This document shows positions 55,288-64,000 of a DNA stretch of 64,000 bases, piece after piece. The DNA comes from Fischerella thermalis PCC 7521. Lineage in GTDB: Bacteria; Cyanobacteriota; Cyanobacteriia; Cyanobacteriales; Nostocaceae. The position numbers were made by a program, and so were the translations under genes. The stretch spans positions 34,341 through 98,340 of the forward strand of contig NZ_AJLL01000028.1 of the NCBI RefSeq assembly GCF_000317225.1, in the 5' to 3' direction. Each line of letters opens with the position of its first letter. Positions within the stretch are counted from its first letter, which is position 1. The notes under the pieces are model-generated. The model did no database searches. It had not been told where the DNA came from and saw nothing but the letters and a program-made list of their open reading frames with translations.

Positions 55288-56760
55288 ATGCTCACAAATA
55301 CGCTACTTCTCTCTCAACAACTCCCCACCCTGCAATACTCCTCCACACCAGAACGATTCGATGAAACCTGGGAAGCTCCCCTAGCTACCCTCCTGGGACT
55401 AGGACGCGCTGCTGGCGCTGATTTCATCGAATTTTTCCTAGAGCGTGTCAACTACATCAGCTGTCTTGCGGAAGAAGACACTATCACTAGCATCACACCA
55501 CGTCTTTCCACTGGTGCAGGAGTCAGAGTCTTTAAAGGACTAGCAGATTGCTACGTCAGCACCAATGACTTATCTTTTGCCGGTTTGAAAGCAGCCTTAG
55601 AAAAAGGACTTTCCATTCTAGGATTGCAGCTACCTGCACCGAACGCTCTCATCCCCGAAATCAACCTCGAACTACTAAGAGATTACGCTACTAAAAGAGG
55701 AAAAGATAGCTGGCTACCTCTATGTAGTTCCATCCGCGAAATGGGAGAAATCCTCCTTGATGGTACTGCCCAACTCCAACGCAAAGCTAGTCATATCCAA
55801 TCCCGCCGTGCGACCTATTTCCGAGATTGGCAAGAAGTCCTAGTGGCTGCTAGCGATGGCACTTTTGCTCGTGATATTCGCCTCACCCAATCTGTAGGAT
55901 TTAATCTCCTGTGTGCAGATGGAGTTCATCGTGCTTCCATTGGTGAACGTGCTGGTAACACCAGTGATCCCAACTTCCTCAAAACCTGGGATTATCAAGA
56001 AGCAGCAGAAAATATCTCTGAATCCGCAGGCAAAATGCTCTACGCAGATTACGTAGAATCAGGCACTTATCCCATTATCATGGCCAACCACTTTGGTGGG
56101 GTAATCTTCCACGAAGCCTGCGGACACCTACTAGAAACCACCCAAATTGAACGCAAAACCTCCCCCTTCGCCGACAAAAAAGGCGAAAAAATTGCCCACG
56201 AAAACCTCACCGCCCTAGATGAAGGGCGTACCGAACAAGCCTTCGGTACAATTGACATGGACGATGAGGGTATGCCAGCCCAAAAAACATTATTAATTGA
56301 AAAAGGCATTCTCAAAAACTTCTTAGCAGATCGAGCAGGTTCCTGGCGTACCGGACATCCCAGAACAGGTAGCGGACGCCGTCAAAACTTCACCTTTGCA
56401 GCTGCTAGCCGGATGCGTAATACATACATCGCACCCGGCGAATACACCACCGAAGATTTATTTGCCTCCGTTGATAAAGGCATTTATTGTAAAAAAATGG
56501 GTGGCGGTAGTGTTGGCGCAACAGGTCAATTTAACTTTGGTGTAGACGAAGCTTATCTCATAGAAAACGGCAAAATTACCAAACCCCTCAAAGGAGCAAT
56601 TTTGATTGGTGAAGCCAAGGAAATTATGAACAGAATTTCCATGTGTTCTCAAGATTTATCCTTAGCACCCGGTTTTTGTGGCTCAGTTAGTGGCAGCATT
56701 TACACCACAGTTGGACAACCCCATATCAAAGTAGATTCAATTACCGTTGGTGGACGCTAA
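55288..56760 (+). CDS. tldD: TldD metalloprotease
   Basis: 490 residues of the TldD/PmbA family. The zinc site HEACGH (in the stretch [20 protein letters not shown]) is typical of the catalytic TldD subunit. Other conserved pieces: DEGTEQAFG-like [20 protein letters not shown] and the C-terminal [20 protein letters not shown]. With TldE it forms a protease that digests unfolded peptides in its cavity and, in other bacteria, processes modified peptides. No RiPP precursor or modification gene is adjacent, so a housekeeping role is more likely. 107 bases separate it from tldE. Confidence 0.95.
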   Translation: MLTNTLLLSQQLPTLQYSSTPERFDETWEAPLATLLGLGRAAGADFIEFFLERVNYISCLAEEDTITSITPRLSTGAGVRVFKGLADCYVSTNDLSFAGLKAALEKGLSILGLQLPAPNALIPEINLELLRDYATKRGKDSWLPLCSSIREMGEILLDGTAQLQRKASHIQSRRATYFRDWQEVLVAASDGTFARDIRLTQSVGFNLLCADGVHRASIGERAGNTSDPNFLKTWDYQEAAENISESAGKMLYADYVESGTYPIIMANHFGGVIFHEACGHLLETTQIERKTSPFADKKGEKIAHENLTALDEGRTEQAFGTIDMDDEGMPAQKTLLIEKGILKNFLADRAGSWRTGHPRTGSGRRQNFTFAAASRMRNTYIAPGEYTTEDLFASVDKGIYCKKMGGGSVGATGQFNFGVDEAYLIENGKITKPLKGAILIGEAKEIMNRISMCSQDLSLAPGFCGSVSGSIYTTVGQPHIKVDSITVGGR

Positions 56761-56766
56761 AGAATT

Positions 56767-56834
56767 CTTTGTGTCTTTGTGTCTTTGTGGTTCATACATC
56801 TTTTTCTTAACCACCAAGACGCTAAGACACTAAG
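56767..56834. repeat. Imperfect inverted repeat between tldD and tldE
   Basis: A 26-base arm (56767-56792, built of CTTTGTGTCTTTGTG units) pairs with the inverted copy at 56809-56834 (AACCACCAAGACGCTAAGAC and onward) at 22 of 26 positions, leaving a 16-base loop. Such 'accaccaagacactaag' palindromes occur as dispersed elements in cyanobacterial genomes. It would form a hairpin in the transcript between the two protease genes and might set their relative amounts. Confidence 0.65.
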
Positions 56835-56867
56835 CAAAACATAAAAGCAATCAAATCAAAATCGAGT

Positions 56868-58208
56868 ATGCCGAATATCAGCGAAATTGCAAATTATGCC
56901 CAGGATAGTGCAAAAAAACTTGGCATTAAAAAATTCGATATCTATGGCTCAAGTGTAGATGCAACTAGTGTGCAAGTTGATCAAGGTGAGCCTAAGCAAG
57001 TCAAAGCCTCGAACCTTTCTGGCGTCACCGTCCGGGTTTGGAATGACGAGAATACAATGGGTGTCACCAGCACTACAGATGTAGACCCCAAAGGACTAGA
57101 ATTAGCTTTGAAAACAGCTTATGAAGCTAGTTTTTTTGGTGTTAAAGAAAATGTGCCAGATTTTAGTCCAGAGGCTACTGTTGATCTTGCTGTTCAAAAA
57201 CATGAAAAATTACCGCAAGCGCCAGTTTTTCAGTTGATAGAAACTTTACTCAAGGCTGAAAAAGAAGTTTTAGCAGCTCATGCAGCTATCAAAGGAGTAC
57301 CTTATAACAATTTAGCCCAAAGAGATGTTGATAGATTCTATCTTAATAGCGATGGTGCGATGAGAACTGAGTCTCACTCTTTGGCTTCTATTTATCTTTA
57401 CAGCAAAACAGAAGAAGATGGTAAAAAACCCCGCAGTGCTGGTGCTTTTAGAATCAACCGCAGTTTAGAAACTTTAGATGTTAATGGTTGTATTCAAGAA
57501 ACAACAGAGAAAACTATCAGCCACTTGAACTATGAAAAGGTCAAGTCTGGTAAGTATAGAGTGGTTTTTTCACCTGATGCTTTTTTAAGCCTTTTGGGTG
57601 CTTTTTCTAATTTATTTAATGCCCAAAATATTCTAGATAAACAGAGTTTATCTACTCCTGATGATCTAGGTAAGCAAATAGCATCTCCTTTACTTTCAGT
57701 GTACGATGACGCATTGCATCCTGCTAATGTTGGAGCAGAAACTTTTGATGGTGAAGGAACTCCAACTCGTCGAATTTCTTTGATTGAAAATGGTGTTTTA
57801 ACTGGCTTTCTACACAGTGCTGGTACTGCCAAAAGAATGAATGCTAAACCCACGGGTAATGCCAATATTGGGGCAAAAGTTACTGTTAGCCCTAACTTTT
57901 ATCATGTTTTTGGCAACTCGCCTGCTGAACAAGAATTTAGTTTGGAAAATGCTGAGAATGTCATTCTTATTGATGATTTACAAGCTCTCCATGCAGGTGT
58001 AAAGTCGTTGCAAGGTTCTTTTTCTCTACCTTTTGACGGTTGGATTGTTAACAAGGGTGTAAAAACGAGTATTGAATCTGCAACTGTTGCTGGTGATTTT
58101 TTGCAAGTTCTCCAGTCAATTATTTTTGTGGAACAAGAACTAGAGTTGACTCCCGCAGGTGTTTGTCCACGAATTTGGGTTGATGAACTTTCAATTACGG
58201 GAGAGTGA
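56868..58208 (+). CDS. tldE: TldE/PmbA-like metalloprotease partner
   Basis: 446 residues of the PmbA/TldE branch. It has the same fold as TldD but without a HExxxH zinc motif, as expected of the non-catalytic partner. Recognisable pieces: ASNLSGVTVRVWNDENTMGV, YDDALHPANVGAETFDGEGT with PTRRISLIENGVLTGFLHSA, and the end ICPRIWVDELSI-like VCPRIWVDELSITG. It works as a heterodimer with TldD. Start ATG at 56868, directly after the intergenic palindrome. Confidence 0.94.
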   Translation: MPNISEIANYAQDSAKKLGIKKFDIYGSSVDATSVQVDQGEPKQVKASNLSGVTVRVWNDENTMGVTSTTDVDPKGLELALKTAYEASFFGVKENVPDFSPEATVDLAVQKHEKLPQAPVFQLIETLLKAEKEVLAAHAAIKGVPYNNLAQRDVDRFYLNSDGAMRTESHSLASIYLYSKTEEDGKKPRSAGAFRINRSLETLDVNGCIQETTEKTISHLNYEKVKSGKYRVVFSPDAFLSLLGAFSNLFNAQNILDKQSLSTPDDLGKQIASPLLSVYDDALHPANVGAETFDGEGTPTRRISLIENGVLTGFLHSAGTAKRMNAKPTGNANIGAKVTVSPNFYHVFGNSPAEQEFSLENAENVILIDDLQALHAGVKSLQGSFSLPFDGWIVNKGVKTSIESATVAGDFLQVLQSIIFVEQELELTPAGVCPRIWVDELSITGE

Positions 58209-58213
58209 AAATT

Positions 58214-58391
58214 ATGAATTATGAAAAAATTCATAATTCATGTGTGAGGTGAATTAAAGCCTCAACCAAATTTATTTTTTGGGAAACGAACACTGTGCAA
58301 GGTGATGTACACCGATGTACATAAATGACCCACATCACGGATGAATAAATTCATCCTGTTCACGCTCTCTCCCCCGCATAAATGACGGGGG
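58214..58391. terminator. Cluster of hairpins between convergent tldE and tpsB
   Basis: Three inverted repeats lie in the spacer. ATGAATTATGAA (58214-58225) pairs perfectly with TTCATAATTCAT (58230-58241); GGATGAA (58339-58345) with TTCATCC (58350-58356); CCCCCG (58371-58376) with CGGGGG (58386-58391). Genes converge here, so a two-way terminator region is likely, although no long T-run follows either arm. Each hairpin could also be a dispersed palindromic repeat. Confidence 0.5.
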
Positions 58392-58415
58392 CTTTACACT
58401 TCACGTCTCGTAAAT

Positions 58416-59456
58416 TTATGGGGATTGACTTCTCTGCCTTCTCTTTAAAATGGTTTGTATTCTAATTGAAAATACATGCCGTTTTCTTGCCAGGTGTCTC
58501 CCCGCGAATTGGGAATATCGATTAAGGGAATACCCCAGTCCAAGCGAGCGGAAAATTTTTCTCCCATCGGTGTTGCGATAACCAAAAGTAAATTCATCTC
58601 CTAATCCCAAAAGACTGGCTTCTGAGATGTCTATACCCCGCTCAAAACTGCCAATGCTGGGATTGCGATGATTATCTAGAATCAGACGGGTGTTAAAGGT
58701 GTCTGCACTGACAACTGTTACTTCTAGGGAATTAGTACCAGGTTTAGTGCCAGCAGTCAGTTCGGCATTTAATCTTTCAATCCGGGGGTTGAGTTGTAAC
58801 AATTGCAGTGCTTCTTGCAGGCGATTAATATTTAGTGGTTCATAACCAGCAACAGCAATGCGATCGCGGACGTAATTAGGATGCAACCGCCCTTTGACAA
58901 TGTTGACTTTGATGTCTTCTACACTACCTTCCAATACCTGAATTTTGACGATTCCCAATTGGATCTCTTGGCTGGGAATGTAGGCTCCAGAGGTGATATA
59001 CCCTTGTTGAAGATAAAGTTGCGTGACTTGGTTCGCAGCTTGCAATAGTTCTGCAAAAGTGATCGGCTTCCCGACAAAATCAGCCGTCGCCTGCTCTAAC
59101 TCTTGTTGACTAAAAACTGTACTACCAATAAACTCATACTTTTGCACAACAATTGTCCCTGGTACATTTTGCAGTTCCTCAGGGGTTAGTGGTGTTGTCG
59201 GTGGAACCTGGAGTGGTTTTTCTAAAGGAGGTAGGGGAGTAGGACTAGGTTGTTCTGGTGTTGGTGTCACCGGATTAATTGGTTGTCCCCAGGCGGAAGA
59301 TGTATTGGAGAGTAGGGGGATTAGAGGTAGTAGGGGAAGTAGGGAAAGTAGGGAAAGGGTGGTAGATGAAGAGAATTTTTGTCCCTGTATTTTTATGTCT
59401 TTGCGTTCCCATATCCCCACCTGTTTAGATCTCAGTGACTTCTTTTTGATTAGCAT
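58416..59456 (-). pseudogene. tpsB-type outer membrane transporter gene (ShlB/FhaC family), barrel deleted and frameshifted
   Basis: The frame gives 346 residues; a normal two-partner secretion transporter has about 550. The N-terminal Pro-rich region and POTRA domains are present (TIVVQKYEFIGSTVFSQQEL; IVKIQVLEGSVEDIKVNIVK), followed by the first barrel strand (LGLGDEFTFGYRNTDG). There the sequence jumps and leaves the frame. In the neighbouring frame the DNA reads KFSARLDWGIPLIDIPNSRG and then YFQLEYKPF followed by a stop at 58445-58447. That is the authentic barrel end with the terminal Phe of outer-membrane proteins. About 200 barrel residues are missing, so no functional pore is possible. 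It overlaps tpsA by seven bases. Confidence 0.88.
59295..59355. repeat. Short tandem G-rich repeat within tpsB leader
   Basis: On the plus strand units such as GTAGGGGAA, GTAGGGAAA and GTAGGGAAA follow one another. The minus-strand gene reads them as the Leu/Pro-rich stretch SLLSLLPLLPLIPLL, which forms the hydrophobic core of the signal peptide. Short tandem repeats of this type are common in cyanobacterial spacers; here one lies inside a coding frame, and its unit number would change the length of the signal sequence. Confidence 0.55.
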
Positions 59457-60979
59457 GACAATGAACTTAATCCAGAACCGTAGGGGATAGGTGTGGGGCT
59501 AGCTGCTGTGAGGATGACTGTACCTTTGGAGTTAACATACCAACCTCTAGCCATTGCTGGTAACTGTTGGGCTTGGTTGGGTTTGGTAGTGATTTGTGCA
59601 CCAGAAATTTTTGTTGCTTGGCTGGGGGAAGATTCAAAACTCAGCAATGCTTCGCTGCTGAGTGGTTCGCTTGGCCGGGGTGGTAAACCTCCACGCCCAG
59701 TAATGATAAACTCGCTCTGTCCCTGTTTTCTTTCTGCCGGACAGACTTGTGCTACCACTTCTTCGGGTTTAGTAATCTGTTGTGGTAAGTCAAGAACTTC
59801 TTGATTTGTACTAGTATCCGGTGTCAGTATTTCTATTTCGCCATCTACTCCCAACTGAGAACTGGCAGTAATCTGGCATTCTGGACACACAAACAGAGCT
59901 TGTGTATTAATGCTGATATTTCCTCCTCTACCCTGAAATGCGTTAGCAGTAATTTTGCTACCTTCTAGCAGCACAACAAAATCAGCAGGACTGAAGCCAG
60001 TAATCGTTATGTTACCACCGTTACCACTGCCGCCTGCTTCCGCAGATATCTGGCTACTGTGGCGCATTTCTAAAGACTCTGTTTGTAAGAAAATGTTACC
60101 ACCCTCACCAGATGCGGTTGCAGCCGTAATCTTACCTCCCTGATCCAAAAAGGTAGAACGAGCATTAATCTTCACACTGCCCGCATTACCTGTTCCCTCA
60201 TTCTTAGCTGTCACTTCTCCATGGTTTGTGACTTTTAACTGTGGTGTATTAATTATCAAGTCTCCCGAAGAGCCACTAGGTACAGGAGGTAGTCTAAAAA
60301 TTTGTCGAGTAATCTCACTTTCAACATTTGCACCAGCACTGATCAAGCTGGAAACACCATCTACCTCTACAAATTCAGAGGCATTAATTGTCACACTCCC
60401 TGCTGAACCACTGGCAACAGTGGAAGAATCAACTCTGCCTCCATCTTGAACGATCAGTTTTGGTGTGTTGATAGTTAAGTTGCCACCCTTACCGCTATTC
60501 AAAGTCGAAACACCAATCAAGCTACCTACTGATTGGCTTGGTTCTTTGCCGATGACTTCTACTGATTGTGTAGCATTAATTGTCATATCTCCGCTAGAAC
60601 CAGTTCCAAAAGTACCAGCACCTATCCTAGCCCCATTGAGAACCCTTAACTGCCCAGTGGAAATGTTGACATTTCCTGACTTTCCGGAACTAAAGGTAGA
60701 ACTACCAATAAAACTAAGGGCGCTCGGAGAAAAAGGCGCAAACCCGTCTACTTGCATTAAGCCTGAGACATCCATATTGACATTACCACCTGCTGCATTC
60801 GTAAAGCTAGCAGTGGAAATACCAGCCCCTCCCTGAACAGTTAACTGCTGGGCTGAAATATCAATATCTCCACCCATATCACCGCCAATGGTGAAAGGTG
60901 AGAAAATTTGACTTTCAACAGATAAATTATGACCCTGACCTTGGACATTGATTGCTGCTGGATTTTCTCCAAATTGCAA
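59450..60979 (-). pseudogene. tpsA-type exoprotein gene fragment, N-terminal secretion domain missing
   Basis: 509 residues of a filamentous-haemagglutinin-like exoprotein: repeated GG(N/D)xxI(N/S)-type coils (GGDIDISAQQL, GGNVNMDVSGL, GNVNISTGQLRVLNGARI, GGNLTINTPKLIVQDGGRV, GGNIFLQTESL) form a right-handed beta-helix. The C-terminal block with CPECQITASS and ARGWYVNSKGTVILT is complete. Upstream, the frame reads DIQNSSLLTISVPVGLQFG, normally found in mid-protein, before an in-frame TGA at about 61034-61036. The signal peptide and the TPS domain, about 300 or more residues, are absent, so the protein cannot be exported. The paired transporter is also broken. Confidence 0.85.
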
Positions 60980-61349
60980 ACCAACTGGAACACTAATTGT
61001 TAATAAGGAAGAATTTTGAATATCACATACTCCTCATTTTGCGTTTTTACCAAAGTTTTATTTTCAAGCTAGAAGCTAGAGAGTAGAGGAAGAAGGAACC
61101 TACGCGCCATATCGTAGTATTGAAACAGCGAAAAGTCAGAGTTTTTTCGTCTTATATAAAAACTATGCAAAAAATGCATAAATGCATAAAATTTGAAGCC
61201 CTGCCAACTACTAAAAGAAGTATATTTTGAGGAATGTCTTAAAACTTACTAAATTTGAGTCAGTTTTAATACAGAAAATCGTATTAAAAATTACTCAAAT
61301 AAATGTACGTGATAGTCTCAAAATATTGGCGGAAAGGGACAAAAAACAA

Positions 61350-62762
61350 GTGTTGAAGAAAGTTGTGATGATTGGGGCGATCGCTCTAGTAGTGCTTTTA
61401 GCAGGACCACTTATAGGCAATGCTTTAGCTGCACCCATTGATGTGAATACAGGAATTTCTAATGCTCAAACTGCTGCGGATACAGCATTTATGCTGATAT
61501 CCGCAGCTTTAGTATTGCTAATGACTCCTGGACTTGCCTTTTTTTATGGTGGGTTCGTACGTTCTCGCAACGTTCTCAATACGTTGATGATGAGCTTCGT
61601 ACTTATGGGAATTGTGGGAGTAACTTGGATTTTGTGGGGCTATAGCCTTGCCTTTGCGCCTGGAAATCCGTTTATTGGTGGTTTACAGTGGCTGGGTTTA
61701 AATGGTGTTGGCACAGAAATCACAGATTATCTCAAAGGGTCGAATCCCGCTGATTTCGTTTCTTATGCACCAACAATTCCACACTTGGCATTCATGATTT
61801 ACCAGGCCATGTTTGCCATTATTACCCCAGCGTTGATCTCTGGGGCGATCGCTGAACGAATGAGTTTCACTGCTTATAGTTTATTTGTACTGCTGTGGTC
61901 TACTTTCGTTTATTCTCCTCTAGCCCATATGGTGTGGGGGAAAGGTGGATTAATTGGCTTAGCAGGCGGCTTAGGCGCCCTCGACTTTGCAGGTGGTACA
62001 GTTGTTCACATTAGTTCTGGAGTTTCTGCCCTAGTGGCTGCGATCGTTCTTGGCCCTCGCAAAACCTTTCCTGATCGTCTCAGCCCTCCTCACAATGTTC
62101 CCTTCATTTTGTTAGGTGCTGGGTTGTTATGGTTTGGCTGGTTTGGCTTTAATGCTGGTAGCGCTCTTGCTTCAGGTAGCTTAGCAACAATAGCCTTTGT
62201 TAACACTAATACTTCGGCAGCAGCAGCAGCATTAACTTGGTTGATTTTAGAAAAAGTTCTACGTGGTAAACCAACCGCAGTTGGTGCAGCTACAGGAGCA
62301 GTTGCTGGTTTAGTAGGTATTACTCCCGCCGCTGGCTTTGTCACACCAGTTGCAGCAATTTTAATTGGCAGTATTACGACTTTTGTTTGCTTTTATGCTG
62401 TTAGCTTTAAGCACAAAATACAAATTGATGACGCCCTAGATACTTATCCTGTACATGGCGTGGGTGGAACGGTAGGTGCAATTTTGACAGCAGTTTTTGC
62501 TACCACGGCAGTGAACTCGGCCGGAAAAAATGGTTTACTTTACGGTAATCCAGGAGAACTACTAGTTGAACTAGCAGCAATTGCGATCGCCTATGTTGTT
62601 GCTGGTGTGGGAACCTTCGTCATTCTGAAGCTGATTGATGCTACAGTTGGTCTACGTGTGAAAGAAGTAGCAGAAATGCAAGGTATGGATATCAGTGAAC
62701 ACGGTGAAGAAGGTTATAACGAAGAATTTGGCGATCGCATTTCCGTTAGTAATAAGTATTGA
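61350..62762 (+). CDS. amt: Ammonium transporter, Amt family
   Basis: 470 residues from GTG 61350, chosen because the signal-peptide-like VLKKVVMIGAIALVVLLAG begins there and a purine-rich site (GGAAAGGGA, about 61331-61339) precedes it. The frame is open back to a TTG at 61227, which would add 41 unlikely residues. Eleven membrane segments with Amt motifs: DTAFMLISAALVLLMTPGLAF, GGFVRSRNVLNTLMM, FAGGTVVHISSGVSALVAA (first pore His), and the later DTYPVHGVGGTVGAIL (second pore His). It conducts ammonium across the cytoplasmic membrane. Usually under NtcA control, but I saw no GTA-N8-TAC site by eye. Confidence 0.93.
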   Translation: MLKKVVMIGAIALVVLLAGPLIGNALAAPIDVNTGISNAQTAADTAFMLISAALVLLMTPGLAFFYGGFVRSRNVLNTLMMSFVLMGIVGVTWILWGYSLAFAPGNPFIGGLQWLGLNGVGTEITDYLKGSNPADFVSYAPTIPHLAFMIYQAMFAIITPALISGAIAERMSFTAYSLFVLLWSTFVYSPLAHMVWGKGGLIGLAGGLGALDFAGGTVVHISSGVSALVAAIVLGPRKTFPDRLSPPHNVPFILLGAGLLWFGWFGFNAGSALASGSLATIAFVNTNTSAAAAALTWLILEKVLRGKPTAVGAATGAVAGLVGITPAAGFVTPVAAILIGSITTFVCFYAVSFKHKIQIDDALDTYPVHGVGGTVGAILTAVFATTAVNSAGKNGLLYGNPGELLVELAAIAIAYVVAGVGTFVILKLIDATVGLRVKEVAEMQGMDISEHGEEGYNEEFGDRISVSNKY

Positions 62763-62775
62763 TTAAAACGCAAAC

Positions 62776-62816
62776 GCGGCGCAAGCCCCATGCCTGAACT
62801 TAGAGACTTGCGCCGC
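62776..62816 (+). terminator. Hairpin after the amt gene
   Basis: A perfect 10-base stem, GCGGCGCAAG (62776-62785) with CTTGCGCCGC (62807-62816), and a 21-base loop, lies 14 bases past the amt stop. It is GC-rich in AT-rich surroundings and is followed by ATTAATTAT. The downstream gene runs the other way, so it may serve both transcripts. Confidence 0.65.
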
Positions 62817-62869
62817 ATTAATTATCGGTCAAAACTTTCTTACCTGATGTGCATGGATATACACCTAAT

Positions 62870-63325
62870 TTAGTCCCAATCAGGAATATCAGAACTGTCA
62901 CCACCAATACCTATTCCAGTATTGTAGATTTCAGCATTGGTGATATTGAGGTCATTCATTGAAGCGCCATGTACATTGGAATCTAAAATTGTGGCACTAG
63001 TAAAGTTGACACCGTTGAGATTGGCATTTTTGAAATTAACATTGGTCGCAAAAGCTGACTTTAAGTTAGCACCTGCCAAATTTGCACCCGTCAGGTCAGC
63101 ACCCTCAAGATTTGCTCCTTCCAGGTTAGCACCTTGGAGATTTGCGCCTCTGAGGTCAGCACCAATTAAGTGAGCGCCCCTGAGGTCTGCTCCTGATAGA
63201 TTACACCCTTGACATTCCCCAGTTGATAACAGCTTTTGTATGTGCTGCGGATTATTAGCACTAACTGCGCCAGTGAAGAACAGGGGAGCTACTAAAGTTA
63301 GAGCAGCCAAAATTTTGGTTTTCAT
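62870..63325 (-). CDS. Secreted pentapeptide-repeat protein
   Basis: 151 residues. A signal peptide ([18 protein letters not shown], residues 6-23) precedes about 60 residues of A(D/N)LxG pentapeptides ([20 protein letters not shown] and onward), which form a four-sided beta-helix. The latter part has looser repeats ([16 protein letters not shown]). A CxxC pair (about C36 and C39, ECQGC) precedes the helix. Such exported proteins are abundant in cyanobacteria and have no assigned function. Single gene; its 5' region has a 12-base perfect hairpin (63431-63466). Confidence 0.88.
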   Translation of the reverse strand: MKTKILAALTLVAPLFFTGAVSANNPQHIQKLLSTGECQGCNLSGADLRGAHLIGADLRGANLQGANLEGANLEGADLTGANLAGANLKSAFATNVNFKNANLNGVNFTSATILDSNVHGASMNDLNITNAEIYNTGIGIGGDSSDIPDWD

Positions 63326-64000
63326 ATTTCCCCCTTTACAATTAACGTATTTCCGCTCTTTTCCTCACAATCTAATTATCTCACTAAACAAGTTGCGAAA
63401 ATATATTTGTTTCACAAACTGTTTGCGATCGCACTAGTATTTATGCAAGTGCAAAAATACTAGTGCTATAAGATAGCAAAGTATTTTCAATTATAAGTAT
63501 ATGTCTAACCAATGGCATCTGATAAACACCTATTGTCAGAGTCTCTACACACTTTGTTTTCTTAGCTATTGGCAGAAGAAAAATTACATATCTCCTTTTC
63601 TATATGTTCCATTAGTCATAGACTAGAATTACATATAATTAATTTCAATTTATAAAAAAAATATTTTGAGGAAAACCGAATTTTTGCTGAAAGTAGGCAA
63701 AATACTGCTACATCAAATATCATTCATCTTGAACATATCTATACTACAGTAGATATTTAATTTTAGCTACTCAGTATTATTGCTGTTCGGTTTATTTCAG
63801 ATTTTGTATTAAAAATCTAATAAAAAATGAATATATTTCAATTAACATATTTTGGCAATCAAGTCTCTTATTTTTTAATATTTTTTGAAAAATCTAAAAT
63901 GTCCAAATATTAATATCTTAAAAAAATCTTTTTTAAGAAAACAAAGGTTTTTACTTTGAAAACAATTATTTTATAATTTATCAATAAACTAGGACTTACA
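63326..64000. other. AT-rich spacer with hairpin, no gene seen
   Basis: 675 bases with stops in all frames. GCACTAGTATTT (63431-63442) and AAATACTAGTGC (63455-63466) form a perfect 12-base inverted repeat with a 12-base loop, located 106 bases upstream of the pentapeptide gene. At the very end the sequence TAGGACTTACA (63990-64000) resembles the terminal repeat of small cyanobacterial insertion elements, including the MITE at 52381, and could be the edge of one continuing beyond the window. Confidence 0.55.

Noticed and set aside
59493..60836. Several plus-strand open frames opposite the tpsA fragment
   Set aside because: Repetitive beta-helix coding DNA often leaves open antisense frames; the minus strand carries the recognised coils.
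61030..61349. Glutamine riboswitch (glnA RNA) or NtcA site before amt
   Set aside because: Looked for because of the gene's role, but neither a GTA-N8-TAC site nor the glnA-RNA core could be seen by eye.
62090..62344. 84-residue minus-strand frame within amt
   Set aside because: Antisense to highly conserved Amt membrane segments.
1..64000. CRISPR arrays, tRNA or rRNA genes, complete insertion sequences
   Set aside because: No regularly spaced direct repeats, no cloverleaf or rRNA stretches and no transposase gene were found on reading both strands.

Overview
The window comes from a cyanobacterium, most likely a filamentous one of the Nostocales. The palindrome GCGATCGC (the HIP1 site) is scattered through genes and spacers, coding density is moderate, and AT-rich spacers carry short palindromic repeats of the kind seen in Nostoc-like genomes. 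The gene set fits: a flavodiiron protein, a c6-type cytochrome, a GUN4-domain protein, cyanobacterial two-partner-secretion genes and a pentapeptide-repeat protein. Species assignment is not possible from sequence reading alone.

Layout. Positions 1-5,800 are housekeeping and stress genes: the 5' part of a flavodiiron protein gene (leaves the window at base 1), a dead two-component kinase remnant, a TetR regulator, two small membrane proteins, a coiled-coil protein, a c-type cytochrome and an aldo/keto reductase. From about 5.8 to 52.3 kb lies a very large surface-polysaccharide locus. It opens with a Wzc-like chain-length regulator/tyrosine autokinase on the minus strand, then 1.9 kb of non-coding AT-rich DNA, then about 30 genes all on the plus strand. 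The order is: a first glycosyltransferase and a zinc-ribbon protein; an ABC exporter pair (Wzm/Wzt-like); two nucleotide-sugar modules for N-acylated amino sugars (acetyltransferase, dehydrogenase or epimerase, aminotransferase); an unusual 1008-residue multidomain protein with a Tat-exported partner; a long series of glycosyltransferases with a methyltransferase and a Wzy-like polymerase; an AsnB-type amidotransferase; more glycosyltransferases with a PhyH-type oxygenase between them; rmlA, rmlC and rmlD for dTDP-rhamnose; and a NodU-type carbamoyltransferase.

The inferred working model: nucleotide sugars (two amino sugars and dTDP-L-rhamnose) are made by the biosynthetic modules and joined by about 15 glycosyltransferases. 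The product may be decorated by methyl, carbamoyl, amide and possibly hydroxyl groups, then exported by the ABC transporter and/or polymerised by the Wzy-like protein under Wzc control. No Wzx flippase and no rmlB were recognised, so parts of the pathway are elsewhere or the locus is a hybrid. Base composition changes along the locus: the genes at about 33-39 kb look distinctly AT-richer than those at 15-23 kb, which suggests a patchwork origin.

From 52.3 kb onward there is a MITE-like element, a caspase-GUN4 fusion gene, a Uma2 nuclease gene broken by an in-frame stop, the tldD/tldE protease pair, a degraded two-partner secretion locus (both tpsA and tpsB are incomplete), an Amt ammonium transporter and a secreted pentapeptide-repeat protein. 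The last 675 bases are AT-rich without a gene. I saw no rRNA, tRNA, CRISPR array or intact transposase gene.
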